This document shows positions 42,270 through 54,057 of a stretch of DNA of 64,000 bases, piece by piece. Position 1 is the first letter of the stretch; each line of letters begins with the position of its first letter. The position numbers were made by a program, and so were the translations under genes. A model generated the notes under the pieces. That model worked only from the letters and a program-made list of their open reading frames with translations. It ran no database searches and was not told the origin of the DNA. This DNA is from Cystobasidiopsis lactophilus (Eukaryota > Basidiomycota > Agaricostilbomycetes > Agaricostilbales > Chionosphaeraceae): positions 143,156-207,155 of the forward strand of contig BCIO01000006.1 of assembly GCA_001599975.1 (NCBI GenBank), in the 5' to 3' direction.

Positions 42270-43655
42270 TCAATAATAGTTGTCAATGACTTCGACAGTA
42301 ACCTCACGGTGTTCAGCCGCCAACTGCAAGTCAGCCACCCTTTCCTCCAGCTCCAAACATTGCACCGAGCGTTCGGGGCCGATTTCTACAGAGCGGAGCG
42401 AAGGGAGGCGCGAAGATTCTGACGACAGCAAGTTCGCTAAAGATTGGGCGAGAGTCACGGCGTGCTCTTCTGCCATATCTCCCGCGTGCCAGCTTCCGAC
42501 CAATAAATTGAGCGACTCCAGCTTCGGTAGAACCAAGGTTTCTATCAACAAGACCCCGTCGTTGACAGAAACCGGAGTGTTGTTATCCTCGTCGTCCGCG
42601 AATCGGTCGCACTCGAAGGAGATTGTCAATCGCTTCAAATTTGACAAATGCTGCAAGGCTATGTAGCCACTGATGTTGGAGATGCAAAGGCTGGCGAGGT
42701 CTCGGCTCCAATATGTGAAGTGGAGCTCGAGGTCGACGACCGTGGAGGGAAGGGCGGCCAGAACTTGCTCCCAGGCGAGGACGCCCGAGATGTTCGGCGT
42801 AATGAACCGAAGAGTGACGTTTGCTGGGCCCTCGAGATGAGGGGTGCAGATTTTGCGCATCCAAGCGCATCCATCAGACCTGAACAGAGGGTGTCCGTCC
42901 AAGACATTGAGCGTCAGCGAAGTAGCCAAAAGCTGGCTACCCGCCACGACCCAATAGACGTCATCACTTGGCCCTAAGCTGTATTTCTGGTCGCGGTACC
43001 GGAAAGAGCAGGAGGTTGACTCATCGACTTCTATCGTTCGCAACTGGGGAAAAGGGTCGATGTCGATCGACTGGTGGGCCATCCCGCTGCACTCCAGCAG
43101 TGATAGAGTCACTAGCCAGTCCCGATATACCACATCGCTTGCCAGAAATCGCTCAATTTCAGGACTGGCGAAGGATTCCAGCACCAACTTGGTTCGACAT
43201 GGCTGTCTGCTGACCAAAGCTGGCGTCGATGCAATGACTTCCAGATAGTGCAAGGAGGAGGTTTGGCTCTCGGGCCATACCGTGAGCTCGGAGACGTGCT
43301 GCAGAGGACACTGCGCGGCCAGTAAGCGTGATCTAAGCGACTGGAGGATTTGGACATCCTCGGACGCCGAAAAGCGAAGGGATGGCAGGTGAATATAAAG
43401 ATGCTGCCAAAAAACGGGCAGGAAAGCTTGTCGTATCGCTCGGCTGGTGGTAAGAATGGCTCTGACATCGGGGTCCACGACGAAACGCCAGCTTGGAAGT
43501 TGCTTCCTCCGGCGCAAGTTGTGGCCCACGTAGGAAGGGGCTTTCTGGGCTTCGAACGATTTGCGCGCCTCTTCATGGTCGAGCCTGAGTGAGGGGCAGT
43601 TGACTTCCATGTGGCCAGCGATTTCGCGCCAGATCTCCGTCGGCAAGGCGAGCAT
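42270..43655 (-). CDS. F-box-like protein, single exon
   Basis: 461 residues, ATG at 43655. The N-terminus MLALPTEIWREIAGHM has the LP-E-I-x-x-I-x-x start of an F-box, which recruits substrates to an SCF ubiquitin ligase through Skp1. The rest is a run of alternating hydrophobic strands and helices with LRTIEVDE, LESLNLLVGSWHAG and SRLPSLRSVEIGPE, resembling degenerate leucine-rich repeats as in many basidiomycete F-box proteins. There are no introns, in contrast to most neighbours, which is common in this expanded family. Substrate unknown; the F-box match is weak. Confidence 0.6.
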   Translation of the reverse strand: MLALPTEIWREIAGHMEVNCPSLRLDHEEARKSFEAQKAPSYVGHNLRRRKQLPSWRFVVDPDVRAILTTSRAIRQAFLPVFWQHLYIHLPSLRFSASEDVQILQSLRSRLLAAQCPLQHVSELTVWPESQTSSLHYLEVIASTPALVSRQPCRTKLVLESFASPEIERFLASDVVYRDWLVTLSLLECSGMAHQSIDIDPFPQLRTIEVDESTSCSFRYRDQKYSLGPSDDVYWVVAGSQLLATSLTLNVLDGHPLFRSDGCAWMRKICTPHLEGPANVTLRFITPNISGVLAWEQVLAALPSTVVDLELHFTYWSRDLASLCISNISGYIALQHLSNLKRLTISFECDRFADDEDNNTPVSVNDGVLLIETLVLPKLESLNLLVGSWHAGDMAEEHAVTLAQSLANLLSSESSRLPSLRSVEIGPERSVQCLELEERVADLQLAAEHREVTVEVIDNYY

Positions 43656-43988
43656 CACTGTCGGCGCTTTTGCTTTGATCAGTGTCTGGCGCTTGCGGCG
43701 TGGGCATTGATTGCACTGACCTTCAACTTGTGAAACTGGTCAGGCTTAAGACTGCAGCGCAACGAGGCACTTAGGCCTTCTGTCGAGTGCTGCCAACGTC
43801 GCTGAACCGGTCCAAAAGCAGAGGACAGCGTGTCTGCGCCGCGGGGGAACTGCAGATCGGCTTCGCCGGTTCCCCGAGTTCCCACCGCTAAAATTGTGTG
43901 CGGCTCGGGTCGGTGCGCACTGCGCAGACCAGATGTCGACCAGCAGTACAATAGTGTGACTCGACGAGTTTGCCTTGAGTCGACGAAA

Positions 43989-44843
43989 ATGACTTCTTAT
44001 AGGAAGAGCAAGACGTGCTCCCAGTGCCTAGATATCGGCGACTACACCTTGACGGACGACCCTGCGGCCTGGCAAGACAACCTCGGACGGATTACCTCGA
44101 TACTTGTTCCTGCCAAAGGAGGCCCAGCGTCAGATGTGTACTGGGCTTTGGACCGAAGTAAGTGCTTTGACACCCTGCTCAGATTCCTTGATCGCTCAGA
44201 CTTGTTGGGCGCTATAGCGGATGCAATCATTCGAGTTCAATTCGAGCGCGCATGGCGAGTCATCACTGCTCTGGCTCCTGGTTTGTGCAGAATGTTACTT
44301 CTTTTCCGAACAGGCCTCATTATTGTGGGGACAGACGGGACGCTGGCTGGTTTCACCAGGATTGTCTCGGACGGCATGGGCGTGGCTTGTGAGTTGCAGC
44401 TCTCGTCGGCAGTGCTTGATTGCCTTGACGTTGCCCTTCCAGACATCTCCGATGTCTATACACTGCCAGCTCATCGCGGCGTTGGTCTGGGAAAAGCCTT
44501 CGTGCATGATCTCTTGTGGCACTCGGGAGCCAAGGAAGACGGCGGTTGCCCGAACTCGACGTCGCCTCCTACTGATGCAGAGGTAACATTCGCCAAGGCT
44601 GCCCGCGCGGCGTTAGTTCCACCCAAGCACCTTGACAGCTCAAACTGGCGTTTTTTTGGCTGCACCACCACGGCCTTTGGTCTTTACCAAAAGCACGGCG
44701 ACTTCGACGTGCTGGAAGGCATAGCGGCACCTCTAAAAGTTCTGTTCCGTGATACGCCTGGAGGGTATGCTGAAGTTTTGTGGCCGTCCGCGCTCATGGT
44801 CACTCATAATGTGGACCGCAGGTTTCCAAAGGCTGCCGAATAA
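43989..44843 (+). CDS. GNAT-family acetyltransferase, second copy
   Basis: Starts at ATG 43989 (MTSYRKSKTCSQCLDIGDYT). The GNAT core is in the second half: TDGTLAGFTRIVSDG (beta strand), DISDVYTLPAHRGVGLGKAF (motif A with R-G-x-G-x-G) and GCTTTAFGLYQKHGDF (motif B). This arrangement matches fungal small GNAT proteins acting on unknown substrates. The region 44158-44330 starts with GTAAGT and contains several acceptor-like CAGs, so one or two introns may be hidden in the continuous frame; the 284-residue unspliced product is therefore uncertain in its middle. Not closely related to the GNAT gene at 7455-8012. Confidence 0.65.
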   Translation: MTSYRKSKTCSQCLDIGDYTLTDDPAAWQDNLGRITSILVPAKGGPASDVYWALDRSKCFDTLLRFLDRSDLLGAIADAIIRVQFERAWRVITALAPGLCRMLLLFRTGLIIVGTDGTLAGFTRIVSDGMGVACELQLSSAVLDCLDVALPDISDVYTLPAHRGVGLGKAFVHDLLWHSGAKEDGGCPNSTSPPTDAEVTFAKAARAALVPPKHLDSSNWRFFGCTTTAFGLYQKHGDFDVLEGIAAPLKVLFRDTPGGYAEVLWPSALMVTHNVDRRFPKAAE

Positions 44844-45133
44844 GCGCGCGAAAGGAGCCGTGCGCAAAAGAGCGAGAGGAACCTGCTTAGAGACTTATAC
44901 GTAGATGCGAAGGTTGTTTTAGAAACTAGATGGATGTCAAGGTTTAGGCGTTTAGGGCCGAAGCCAGTCTGAAAATGCACACGGCCCCGGACCGAGCTCT
45001 TGAAAAGCTGAACAAATGTGTCATTCGGGTCATCACCGCTTGAAGAGTATGAATGCTTTGGGTATGTTTGGCCTAAAGAGGGCCATCACAGAAAGACCAG
45101 CACAGACGGGCCAGCACAGACGGGCGAAAGTTT

Positions 45134-48104
45134 TCACACAGGTCCGTTTTGGACAGCATCGGCTGCTTCGAAACCTGAACTCAAATTGAAAATGAACAGC
45201 AGAGCGCGAAACTGACAGTAGGACCGTCTGCGGCCTTGGGATGCTGGAGCGCGGCGTTGAGAAGAAGCAGCGTACGGCACGGGGATCTGGCGCGGCTCTT
45301 CATAAAGAGTCTTGTAAGCGGCGTTTCTGCCCGCCAGTATCTGCATTTGCATGTCAATCTCTTGCTGCGGGGGAGGCTGAGAGATGCGCCTGGCGGCGCT
45401 TTGCTGCCTTCGGAGGTGGTCCAAAGGTGGAAAACCGGGGCCCTGGGACGAGGTGGGCGAGGTTTGCGGGGCGCAATAAGCGTTGTTGTAGAAAGGGGCT
45501 GGGTGCGGCATTTGGGCATAACTGTCAGAGAGCACGTAGCTCTGAGACTGCACGCGCATGTGAGGGCGCTCGTCCACTCGGGAGGCCTTGTTCCTGCGGC
45601 TGTTGATGATACCCCCAAAACTTGAGTTGCGGCCATGGCTGCCCGTAGACAGCGATCGGGGAGTGGAAGCATAGCCAAGCGAAGTAGTGCCGTGAACCTT
45701 GTCCTGGATGGCGTTCATCTTGACCAGCTGAGCAAAATGCAAACGTCAGCAGAGGAAGCAACACCCAGGCAAAGGCCAGCCCCACCGAGGCAAAATTGGC
45801 GAAGGATTGTGTAAGCTGCTGTTTCTCGTCTGCGCTGAATCTAGAGGCAGCGCATCAACGGTTGGCCAGGAGCGCTGGAGTCGACAAAGACGCACAAAGG
45901 GCAAGCCAAGTCGGCGCGTGTTAAGACGTCCTTGATGGCCTGGATGTCACGAGGAGTCGAGTTGCTTTCTTGTATAAAAGCTTCCACGACCAAGGCCAAA
46001 GCCCTCTTCAACTTGCTGAGGGCCATCAAATTTCTTTCGCTCACAATATGAGCCAAGCGATCCAAGGCTGGTCAAAGTAGTTTCATACCCTTGGATCTTC
46101 TCGTAGGGAAAGAGAGTGAGCATCGAGGCCAGTGCGAAGAAAGGCCTTTCGCAATAGTCGAGGAAGTCGCCAGCCGGACGCTCGCACATGGTGATGATGC
46201 GAATCCTACAACAATGGTGTCAGCGGTCTAGCGCTTTGGTCGAGGAAACAGCAAGGGGCCCGAGGACTCACAGCTCTGGAGCGATTCGGTTGTTCCATTC
46301 GAAGTAGGACTGCCTGAAGATGTGGGCCTGCAACTCGTCAAAGGACGATTCAAAGACACTAATTCGGTGGCCCAAGAAGTTGGCTCGGTGCTGCAAGGTG
46401 GCGCAAGCAGCGGGCCAGTTTGCCATCTCGACAAAAGCTGGGATGCATGAAATAATCAGGTCAAGGTCGGCAAGGTACGAGGAAGAAGTTTAAGCCGACC
46501 AATGCGTTGGAACTCGAGTTCCTCCATATCGAAGGCGAGATGAATTGAGACAGCGCGGACCTCCAAGGCGGGCAAGGTGGCCGGCAGCACCCATTGCTCG
46601 ATATCCATGACGCGCGTTTCGGGAGGCAGGCCGACCATCTAATTTGGATTTAGAATCCGCACGGTGGCGCAACAGGAACACGATGTGAGCCCACCTTAAT
46701 GACGTGGCACTCGGGGTGAGCTCCAGGCTTGTTGCGAGGTGGCAAAGGCGCGAAGGCGATGCGGAGCGCTTCAGGCGATGCAGAAGGAAACGAGTCAAAA
46801 GGAAGCGGGTCTGGGATGGTGATCTGGGTGTCCGTGCTTTGGCTGCTGATCTCAAGGTCAGTAAAAGAAGAGCTCGTGTAGCTGTTGCTGCGGGCGATCG
46901 TCGCTTCGGGGCCTCCGGGAAGAAGCAAAGGGGAAACGTCGGGGTCTCCCACGGCTTGTTCGATGTGCGGGCCGCGGTCGTACGTGGGGGGTTGCTGCTG
47001 CTGCTGCTGGTGATGGTGGTAGCACGTATCCTGTAAGTAGGCGGGCGGCGACTGGGCTTCGGGCTCGTGCTGGAGGTGGGTTTGAGCTGGGTTGTATGGA
47101 CTTCCTTTGGCGTGCACCTCGGACTCGTGCTGCATATAGCTGCGAGCCGAGTTTGGTGGAGCTCCATAAGAGCGCGCTTCAGTCTCGTGCGGCAAATGGC
47201 CATGCATCGAGATGGGCTGAACTTCGTATCCATACGAGGGTGGTCGCACATCGACCTCGAAGAGCTGGCGAACCGCGAGTGGTATCAAAGTCGGGCGAGT
47301 GGGCACGAGGGCGTCGACCACGGCGCTGCACACCAGGCAGTGGAAGTAGAGGGTTCGCCTTCGCTTTTTGCTGCGGAGCATGATGCTGATGCATGCTCGA
47401 CAGAGGAAGTGACATCCGACGTAAGCGAAGGTCTGCTCTGCGAAGCAGTAGTCACAACAGACGCCAGCGTCAGTGAACGAATGCGGCGCGGGATGCTGAC
47501 TGTAAGTCTGGTGTTGGGCGTGGACGTGGTGGTGCGCAGGATGCTGACTATAAACCTGATGGTGAGCGTAGACGTGTTGTTGCTGAGGCGGGCTTTGCTC
47601 GCTGTTGAGACTTGGACGGTCGTGGGAGGGGACATTTCCACCGCGGGAGCTCAAGCGAACGTTGGGGCTGGTCAAGACCTGCTCGACCTGAACCTCGAGT
47701 CTGAACCTTGTGGTCGAGAAGTCGGCGGGCGCGGGAGCTTCATGAAGTTCATTTGACGTGCTGTTGGGCGTGTCGGCAGATTTGGAAGGACACTCTGGCT
47801 GGCCTGAAGCGTTGAGGAGGTTGGTGCTGCACCTGAGGCGCACGGTGGGCCTCTTCTCCTCTTTGTCGAAGAGCTCGTCGACCTCCATTGGGACTCCTTC
47901 GACGAGCAGGAGCACCCTCGCACCTGGCACTTGCTCCAGAAGTGTGGCCAGTCGATTTCGAATACAGCAGTTACTGTGCTATGTAGTTTCGCGTTCCCTT
48001 CTGATGTTTTCCTTAATTGTGGACGGCCAGCCAAAGAAGTACGTCTTTTCCTTACTACTAGCGGGATTATTGTTGACGAGCAAACTGTACAGTCGACTCG
48101 CCAT
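45134..48104 (-). CDS. Uncharacterised Cys-finger protein with RNA-binding-like region
   Basis: Not assigned to a known family. The suggested start is ATG 48104 (MASRLYSLLVNNNPAS), spliced by a GTAAGG donor to ARVLLLVEGVPMEVDELFDK. A His/Gln-rich region follows (PPQQQHVYAHHQVYSQHPAH). The finger is CCDYCFAEQTFAYVGCHFLC then RACISIML and FHCLVCSAVV, with Cys/His spacing suggestive of zinc binding but not a canonical RING. Next is a low-complexity linker with polyQ, then MVGLPPETRVMDIEQWVLPA, which resembles the start of an RRM, and FVEMANWPAACATLQHRANF, like its RNP1 end. Then come ERPAGDFLDYCERPFFALAS and MLTLFPYEKI. The C-terminus is Ser/Gln/Pro-rich. An RNA-associated regulator is plausible; confidence in function is low. 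Confidence 0.55.
46993..47010 (-). repeat. CAG/CTG trinucleotide run encoding polyglutamine
   Basis: A run of ctg units on the plus strand, followed by gtgatggtgg, encodes His-rich then Gln-rich residues (HHHHQQQQQQ) in the Cys-finger gene. It is in frame and a likely length polymorphism. Confidence 0.7.
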
Positions 48105-48274
48105 GGACTCGGAGTCCTTCCGGTTCCCCGAGGCCAGTTTGTTTACTTTTCTCACCAAATGATCGCCGCGCTCTCGTCATGCGTTTTGCTTCGCCAAGCA
48201 AGGAAGCGGTTCCGCCTTCACCCTTTGGCAGGGGCGACGACCTTCTGTGCCTATGATCTGAAGCAAACATTGCC

Positions 48275-50226
48275 ATGACGAGGTCGACTTCGAGGCAGCA
48301 CCGGCCTGTTCGCAGCTGGCTGCTGTTGCTCGCTTTTTCAGCCAAAGTTTACGCACAATCCACTCTTGGCAACTCGACTGACAACATTGGTCTCAGCACG
48401 AACAACTTGATGAAGAACACAGTCTCGGTGGGATTCTTGCCAGGGTGGTGAGCGGATCCACCCGGATGCCTGTTGGGTGGTAACTGAAGCGGCAGGAGCA
48501 GGGGCGAAGCCATGGACCCAAACAACTGCACGAGTATCAACAATCGACTTCCCAAGCCTATGGCGATAGTGAGATTCTGCATGATGATGGTAGATTGGAA
48601 GCAAAATTTGAGAGATTGCACATCAGGTCGGCGTCTATGCGCAGGTCCAATATAGCGATCCCATGTTGACGCAGCTCGATTACTACCTGCCCGATATCTT
48701 CAACCAGCCGGGAGACCTGCCCGTCCTGAACTTGGCACTGATGCCCATCAACGGCTTCTCTTCCGTGACGCAAGAAGTGGTCAGTCTGTTCTTTACGCCC
48801 TCTGTCGTGAAATCGTTGTGACGCCAATGCATAGGCAAATAACATTGCCGCGAGGATGGCGGAGCTCAACAGCCGCGGCCTGACAGTCTGGCTGCGCTAT
48901 GCTCGTAAGCAGTGGCTGCTCGTCCTTATACAAACAAAGCGGTCTCACGCCACCTCGCAGATGAAATGAACGGAAATTGGTACTCATACGGGAGTAGGTC
49001 TCAATCACACAGAGCGCTCTAAGCCAAGCTCAGGCACTCCCAAAGATGACCCCGAAGGGTTTGTCGCTTCATGGGAGATGGTGGCGGCAGCGGTCCACAA
49101 GCAGGCCCCTAAAACCCACATGCTTTGGTCGCCCAACAGCTTCTTTGCCTCCAACTACAACAACTCGAACTCTCTCGGCGGCTATCAGAGCTACTGGCCT
49201 TCGCCTGAATCTGTGGAGTGCGCCGGTCCCATCTCTTCTCTCTTGCGAAAAGCTCAGACTTGACCAGCGTCGTTGGGCTCTCCATGTTGTGCGCCTTGTG
49301 CCTCCCGAGGATAATGTATCATGCTCACTCCGCGAACAGCACCTACGGCGGGTACGGCCGAACCAACAACATGCCTGAAGCGAACATGGCGCTCAACGTC
49401 TTGACGTACTTTGACGGGGTGCGCAACCCTCTGGCTAGCAGGAGAGCTACCCTGACCGCTCCATCCAGCTATACGGCTCTGGTCAAAACAAACCGCTCAT
49501 CGTTTCAGAGACCGCCGCTAGCTTTGTGCGCAGCTTCTGGAGCACGTTCGGATCGAGCCCTACTTACTGATCGGTCAGACCTACTCCACGGACTGGGTTC
49601 CGGCGTCTGGCAACGCAACCGAAGCTGACATCAAGTTTGACTGGCTATGGCAGCTCTTAGGTGCGTACTTTGCAAACTTGCAGCCTTGCCACTCAGCCAA
49701 ACGTGCTTGTACCATGTACCATGTAGGGCCCGACACAGTTACGGCATTGCCATCCCTCAAAGCAGTGACCTGGGTGCGTATTGTCTCCACGCCTCGCAAA
49801 CTTTGGCTGAGGATCGATTGGCGGCTTTGAAAGTTCGAGATGTGGGTTTTTTGCTTGCGGTAGTGTCGCATTAGGAACTTACGAGCTTTTGATAGCATCA
49901 AAACCGAAGCTGCTGGTCAGAATGCCGCCACGAAGGTAAGCTAATCACGGTTGCCACCTGAGTGGTTAACTCAAGACTGCGCCCAGATCGAAGACTTTCG
50001 GCTGGTCGAGGGCCAGCTGGCTGTCCAAGAGGGAGCAGTCAGCTTCTTTTCTGCGGCAAGCACCGTCCAAGAAACGACGTCTACCTCCGAGCCAGTCGCA
50101 TCCCCGACGGCGTCCATAAGTTTGTCAAGCTCAGCAGCCACCAACCTCTTGTCCTGTCGCCCAGTCCTGTTGTCAACCTTCATCTTAGCATTGTACGGCA
50201 TGTGGGCGGCTGGGCTGTACCTCTAA
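48275..50226 (+). CDS. GPI-anchored GH26-like glycosidase (beta-mannanase type)
   Basis: Predicted secreted TIM-barrel glycosidase. ATG at 48275; signal peptide SWLLLLAFSAKVYA. Exons splice to FLPGWSRGEAMDPNNC, INNRLPKPMAI and VGVYAQVQYSDPMLTQLDYY. The catalytic regions are LTVWLRYAHEMNGNWYSYG, where HEMNG holds the acid/base Glu as in GH26, then THMLWSPNSFFASNYNN, and KPLIVSETAASFVRSFW, where the Glu is the likely nucleophile. The C-terminus has a Ser/Thr linker (ASTVQETTSTSEPVASPTAS) and a hydrophobic tail (LLSTFILALYGMWAAGLYL), the layout of a GPI signal, implying attachment to membrane or wall. At least seven introns. Substrate (mannan or another glucan) is inferred from the family only. 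Confidence 0.7.
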
Positions 50227-50554
50227 GCAACGCATCGGGACATTGAAGGCCATGTCCATTTTGTTTCGTTTTTTTATTGGCTCGTGTACATATAACTTTT
50301 AGCTTGATAGCGATCTCCCAAGAATGTAGAGCGAATTGTCCAGATCTTGTCAATGCCCTTTCTTATATTTAATGTAAAATCAGGCCCGCGTTCACAGAGC
50401 CGTGAAAGCATCATGGTGGGAACGCCACACCGTAGAGATTGCACATGCTGTACAAACGAGAAAGAAGACTGTGAACATGATGCGCGTGTGGGCAGGCAGG
50501 ATCGAGATCGAAAAGCCCAGCGGCCAGGTAATGCAGGTACCTTCAGGTGCGTCG
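50227..50554. other. Convergent intergenic region
   Basis: 328 bp between the stops of the GH26-like gene (plus) and the PWWP-like gene (minus). It contains AT-rich patches (tttcgtttttttattgg near 50264 and tttcttatatttaatg near 50360) suited to polyadenylation. No coding potential. Confidence 0.4.
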
Positions 50555-52979
50555 TCACTTCCTGTTCCTGAGCAAATCCCGCGTTTGGCGAAGGATCTCG
50601 ACCTGGCGAGGCCATGGCTGTTCGCTCAACTTGCGGCGGGCCTTCTCGTGAGCCGCCAGCTCGGCCGCAGCCGGGTCGTCGGGGTGCTCGCTGTTGGCTT
50701 CCTGCCAGAACTGAGGTTCGTCTTCCAGCACCAGCAGCCGGAATGACAAGGGCAGGAGAACGGCATCGATGTAGTGTCGCAGTGCGGTTGAGTCGAGGGC
50801 TTCAAATTCTGCGGTGCCCTCCGTTCGCTTCGGCTGGGTATCACCTTTCAGCCCGCTGATCGCCGATATACAGGTGGGCATAAACAAGCGCACCAATTTG
50901 CCTTGACGCGACGAATCGGCGTTTGCCCAAGTCTGGAGCTCCAACAAAATCGCGGACACCTGCTGCTCGTTGTACTCGCCAACGAGGGCGCCATTCTGCA
51001 AAGCCGCGTCCGCTCTTTGTTTGTCGTTGGTACATCTCCAAAACTCCTCGTTGTTGCCTTTTGCCGTGGCGGAGGTACCCTTTATCGCAAGGTTCAATTC
51101 GTTGGCATGGTCGGCCAGCCGATGCGCAAGTTGCTCGCCGGTACAATTGTAGATCTTCTTCGACCTTTGCAGCTGTAGCGGTCAACAAATGTAAGAATCA
51201 CAAAGGTTAAAAGCAAGCCAAGGGCAAGACCGTCTTACCTCGACAGTGTTAAACTCCTCTTGATCGGTCGTGTAGAAGTCATCGCGAGTCAGCCAGTGGC
51301 GGCCGGACCCAAAGCCCTCTGGCCATTCGACCTCGTACAAAACTCTCAACGAGGCCCAACTTCGAGGCTTGTTAGGCTCGATAGCTGCTGGTAACTTGTA
51401 ATCTTTGATGCGAGCCGGCCAATACTGGGCCTTGCCATAGTGGGGCCAGTTGGCGACGACAAGTTCTTTGCCCAAATCCAGACTGCGACGGAGATTGAGA
51501 ATCTGTCTCTCCGTTTTGGGAGCGGATGACGAAATGCTCACTCGTCCGGCACTTCCAAGTCGGCTTCTATGGGAAAGACCAGTCGTTTGGCGTATTTTCC
51601 GACGGCCTTGCGCTTCTGCTTGCTGCGAGCCTCTAAGATGGCAACCTCTGCGTCCTGGAGGTAGCCGAGCTGAGCTGCTCGCTTCATGGCGAGCATCCGG
51701 GCTTCGTCCCACGCCTCGACCGAAGGACCAAAGTAAGGGTCGTCTTCTTCCTCTGCTCCCTCTTCATCCTTCATGTCTAGGGCATTGTCGGGTACTGGGG
51801 CGCTGTCTTCTGCTGGGGTTGGCGGAGAGGTGGTGGGAACAGGCTGCGAAGGAGGACCAGCAGACGAAGGTGGCTTCGGCGCCGCTGCAGAGGGTTCAGG
51901 CACCTGGAACGTGCCAAAGTCGACAGTATAAAACTGCTCTTTAGACACGCCCGCCGCCGAGCTCTTCCACGGCAGGACGCGATCCTTAGTGGCCTCGGCG
52001 AGCGTTACCGTCTCGGACCTGTCCCAGGCACTCGCGGTCAGCATTAGTAGAGCAGAAGACAAGAGAGCCGTCAGATCAACACACGGGTGGTAGATCAAGA
52101 TCTCTTTGCGCTTGTCCACAAAGAGCCTGAGCTCTAGCGGCTCCGTGCCAAAACCCATGGCGTCCTCATCGCCTTCTTCGAGCGTGCTCGTCAAAGAAAC
52201 ATGCTGTGTTCAATAGGATGAGCATCGCTCCGAGGTAAAGAGGCGATCGGAAAGCTTACCTCCGCTGGCCACCACACACCACGGCGCTCCTGCGGTTGTC
52301 CACTGCTGAGCTGAGCTTGCTCGCCGAGTTGAGTGGTGTCGAGCTCTGCGTTGGGAGCAGCATTCACGGGCTGCGGCTCGTGTAGCTCCAAGAACACCCA
52401 GACAACCTTCTCGCAAAGTATGAGGTGGTAATTGGCGGGATTGCTGAGGAGGCCGTAGAGCTTCGAGAAGGACTGCTTGGGGAAGCTGGAGGATATTGAG
52501 CCAGTTGACGTATTGCCGGAGCGCATCGGCAGGTTGGGCATGGACGAAGAACCGCGGAGGGCGCTGGAGGAGGCAAGCTTGGCCAGTGCTCTGGACTTCT
52601 TAGGCGACGGTTCTGGCGTCGAGTGCTTGGCCTTCTTAGCCTTCTTTGGGGAGCGTTTCGCAGCTATGTCAGACGAGTCGCTGTCTGATTCATCGAGCGC
52701 GCGCTTCTTCGTCTTCTTGCTCGACTTGGACGGAGCCGGCAGCGACTTGCGCTTCTCCTTCTTGCTCGGGCCGGCCGTTTTATGTTCTGCATCGTGTCCC
52801 TTCCCATCAGCTAAAGAACGACGGGCTCCAGCAGGCGCTTCAAAGGACGTACCTAAGACCAGCGGGTAGATGTCCTCGTCTGACGATGCCTCAGCATACT
52901 TTGGCGTGGCCTTGCCTCCGCGAAGGCCTGTAGCAAGCGCCCGAGCATCGGCAAGCCCTGGACTGTCAGAGCGAGTCAT
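50555..52979 (-). CDS. Nuclear protein with PWWP-like segments, unassigned
   Basis: Probable chromatin-associated protein. ATG at 52979. The N-terminal 200 residues are Lys/Ser/Pro-rich with several nuclear-localisation-like clusters (KKEKRKSLPAPSKSSKKTKK, KRSPKKAKKAKHS). Then come VWVFLELHEPQPV and RRGVWWPAEV, the WWPA of a PWWP domain, a barrel-like region (LELRLFVDKRKEILIYHP), a Pro/Glu linker, and a second segment with HYGKAQYWPARIKDYKLP and LRVLYEVEWPEGFGSGRHWL. The C-terminal helical domain ends REILRQTRDLLRNRK-like, stop at 50555. PWWP domains bind methylated histone tails and DNA; this role is inferred. The frame stays open for 500 bp upstream of the ATG, so the start is likely but not certain. 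Confidence 0.55.
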
Positions 52980-53279
52980 CGTGCAGGCGCTTATTGTCGA
53001 CCACAACGATGGGACGGGAGCAACCTGTGCAGGACAGCAAACCTTGTCTCGGAGACAAAGGGATTTCTCGAGCTTCTGGGTTCGATTGTAAGGTGGGACT
53101 TGCTCTCGATTGCACTTTGTATTGCTATATAGGGGAGTACCGAGAGGCAACCCTCGAAACTCGCCGCCACCGTGGCAACCTGCCAGGCTCACCACGCGCC
53201 GTCTCGATGCTTTACGTATCAATTTAAGCAGACAAAGAGGACCAACTGGAAGTTCAAGATGATCAGCTGAGTCCTGAGA

Positions 53280-54055
53280 CCATGACAAGGTGCGCAGGGA
53301 GCCGGGAGCACCATCTCCATACATAGTTTGGCGGCTGACAGCGCGGGTGCTCGCGAGGACACCCATCACGGAAGACAGAGATCCAAGAGCGTCCTTTGAG
53401 AGCTTCTTGCATGCCTTAGTAGACGCAAATGGGTATGGCAGGCCGGCAGCCGCACGCCACTCAAAAAGGTCGCGTTGGCTCAAGCACGGAGAAGACGCTT
53501 GCAGTTGGCTTGCAGTTGGCGTCTTGGCCCAACTGCCCTGTGGCTACCTCTTCTTGCTTCCAGGTTGTGGGTAACGCGTCCATAGCGTCCATAGTGCCGA
53601 CCATTTCATTAAGGTCGCGTCGGCTGCTAACCCTCTTGCGTCGCGCAGCGCCAAGGCGGAAAAGACAGCAAGTGCCAAGCAGAGGAACACAGACATATCG
53701 TCGACGAGCACTCGGAAAAGCGAATAGAGCCGTACTGAAGCCAACAGCAGACATTAGTCATTGATGGGATCCAGCCGGCCATTGGAGCTGCATAACTTAC
53801 TCTCATTCCGCCGTCTGTTTCTCGCGGTTTTCTTTTGAGCCTTTTGCATGCGGATCCGGGAGGGTCAGGGTAGGCGTCCACCGCGTTTGGTGGCGTCGGC
53901 AACAATAACGATGTGGCCACGCGCAATTTTTCCAACCGAAAACCGAAAGCCAGCTGCGGCGGCCAAACAGGTAAGCCACGCCCTTCAAGAAAACAAATGA
54001 AAATGTAGGCTGGTGGTGGCGCATAACGTACACGAGCGTTGCCCTGGGCCACCAA
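53280..54055 (-). CDS. Hypothetical membrane protein, possibly PEX11-like
   Basis: Weakly supported. On the minus strand, an exon reading QLAFGFRLEKLRVATSLLLP then ACKRLKRKPRETDGGMR splices through a GTAAGT intron to VRLYSLFRVLVDDMSVFLCL then ALAVFSALALRDARG and KWSALWTLWTRYPQPGSKK. A further exon reads KKLSKDALGSLSSVMGVLAS. The RLYxLxRxLxDDxxxF pattern recalls peroxisomal PEX11-family proteins, which elongate peroxisomes before fission. Start codon and 3' end are not resolved, and the 5' side lies within a few bases of the divergent transporter start at 54058. It could also be another small membrane protein. Confidence 0.35.
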
Positions 54056-54057
54056 GC

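Noticed and set aside
46980-47040. Trinucleotide array as a possible regulatory or mobile repeat
   Set aside because: It lies in frame within a coding exon and simply encodes Gln/His runs.
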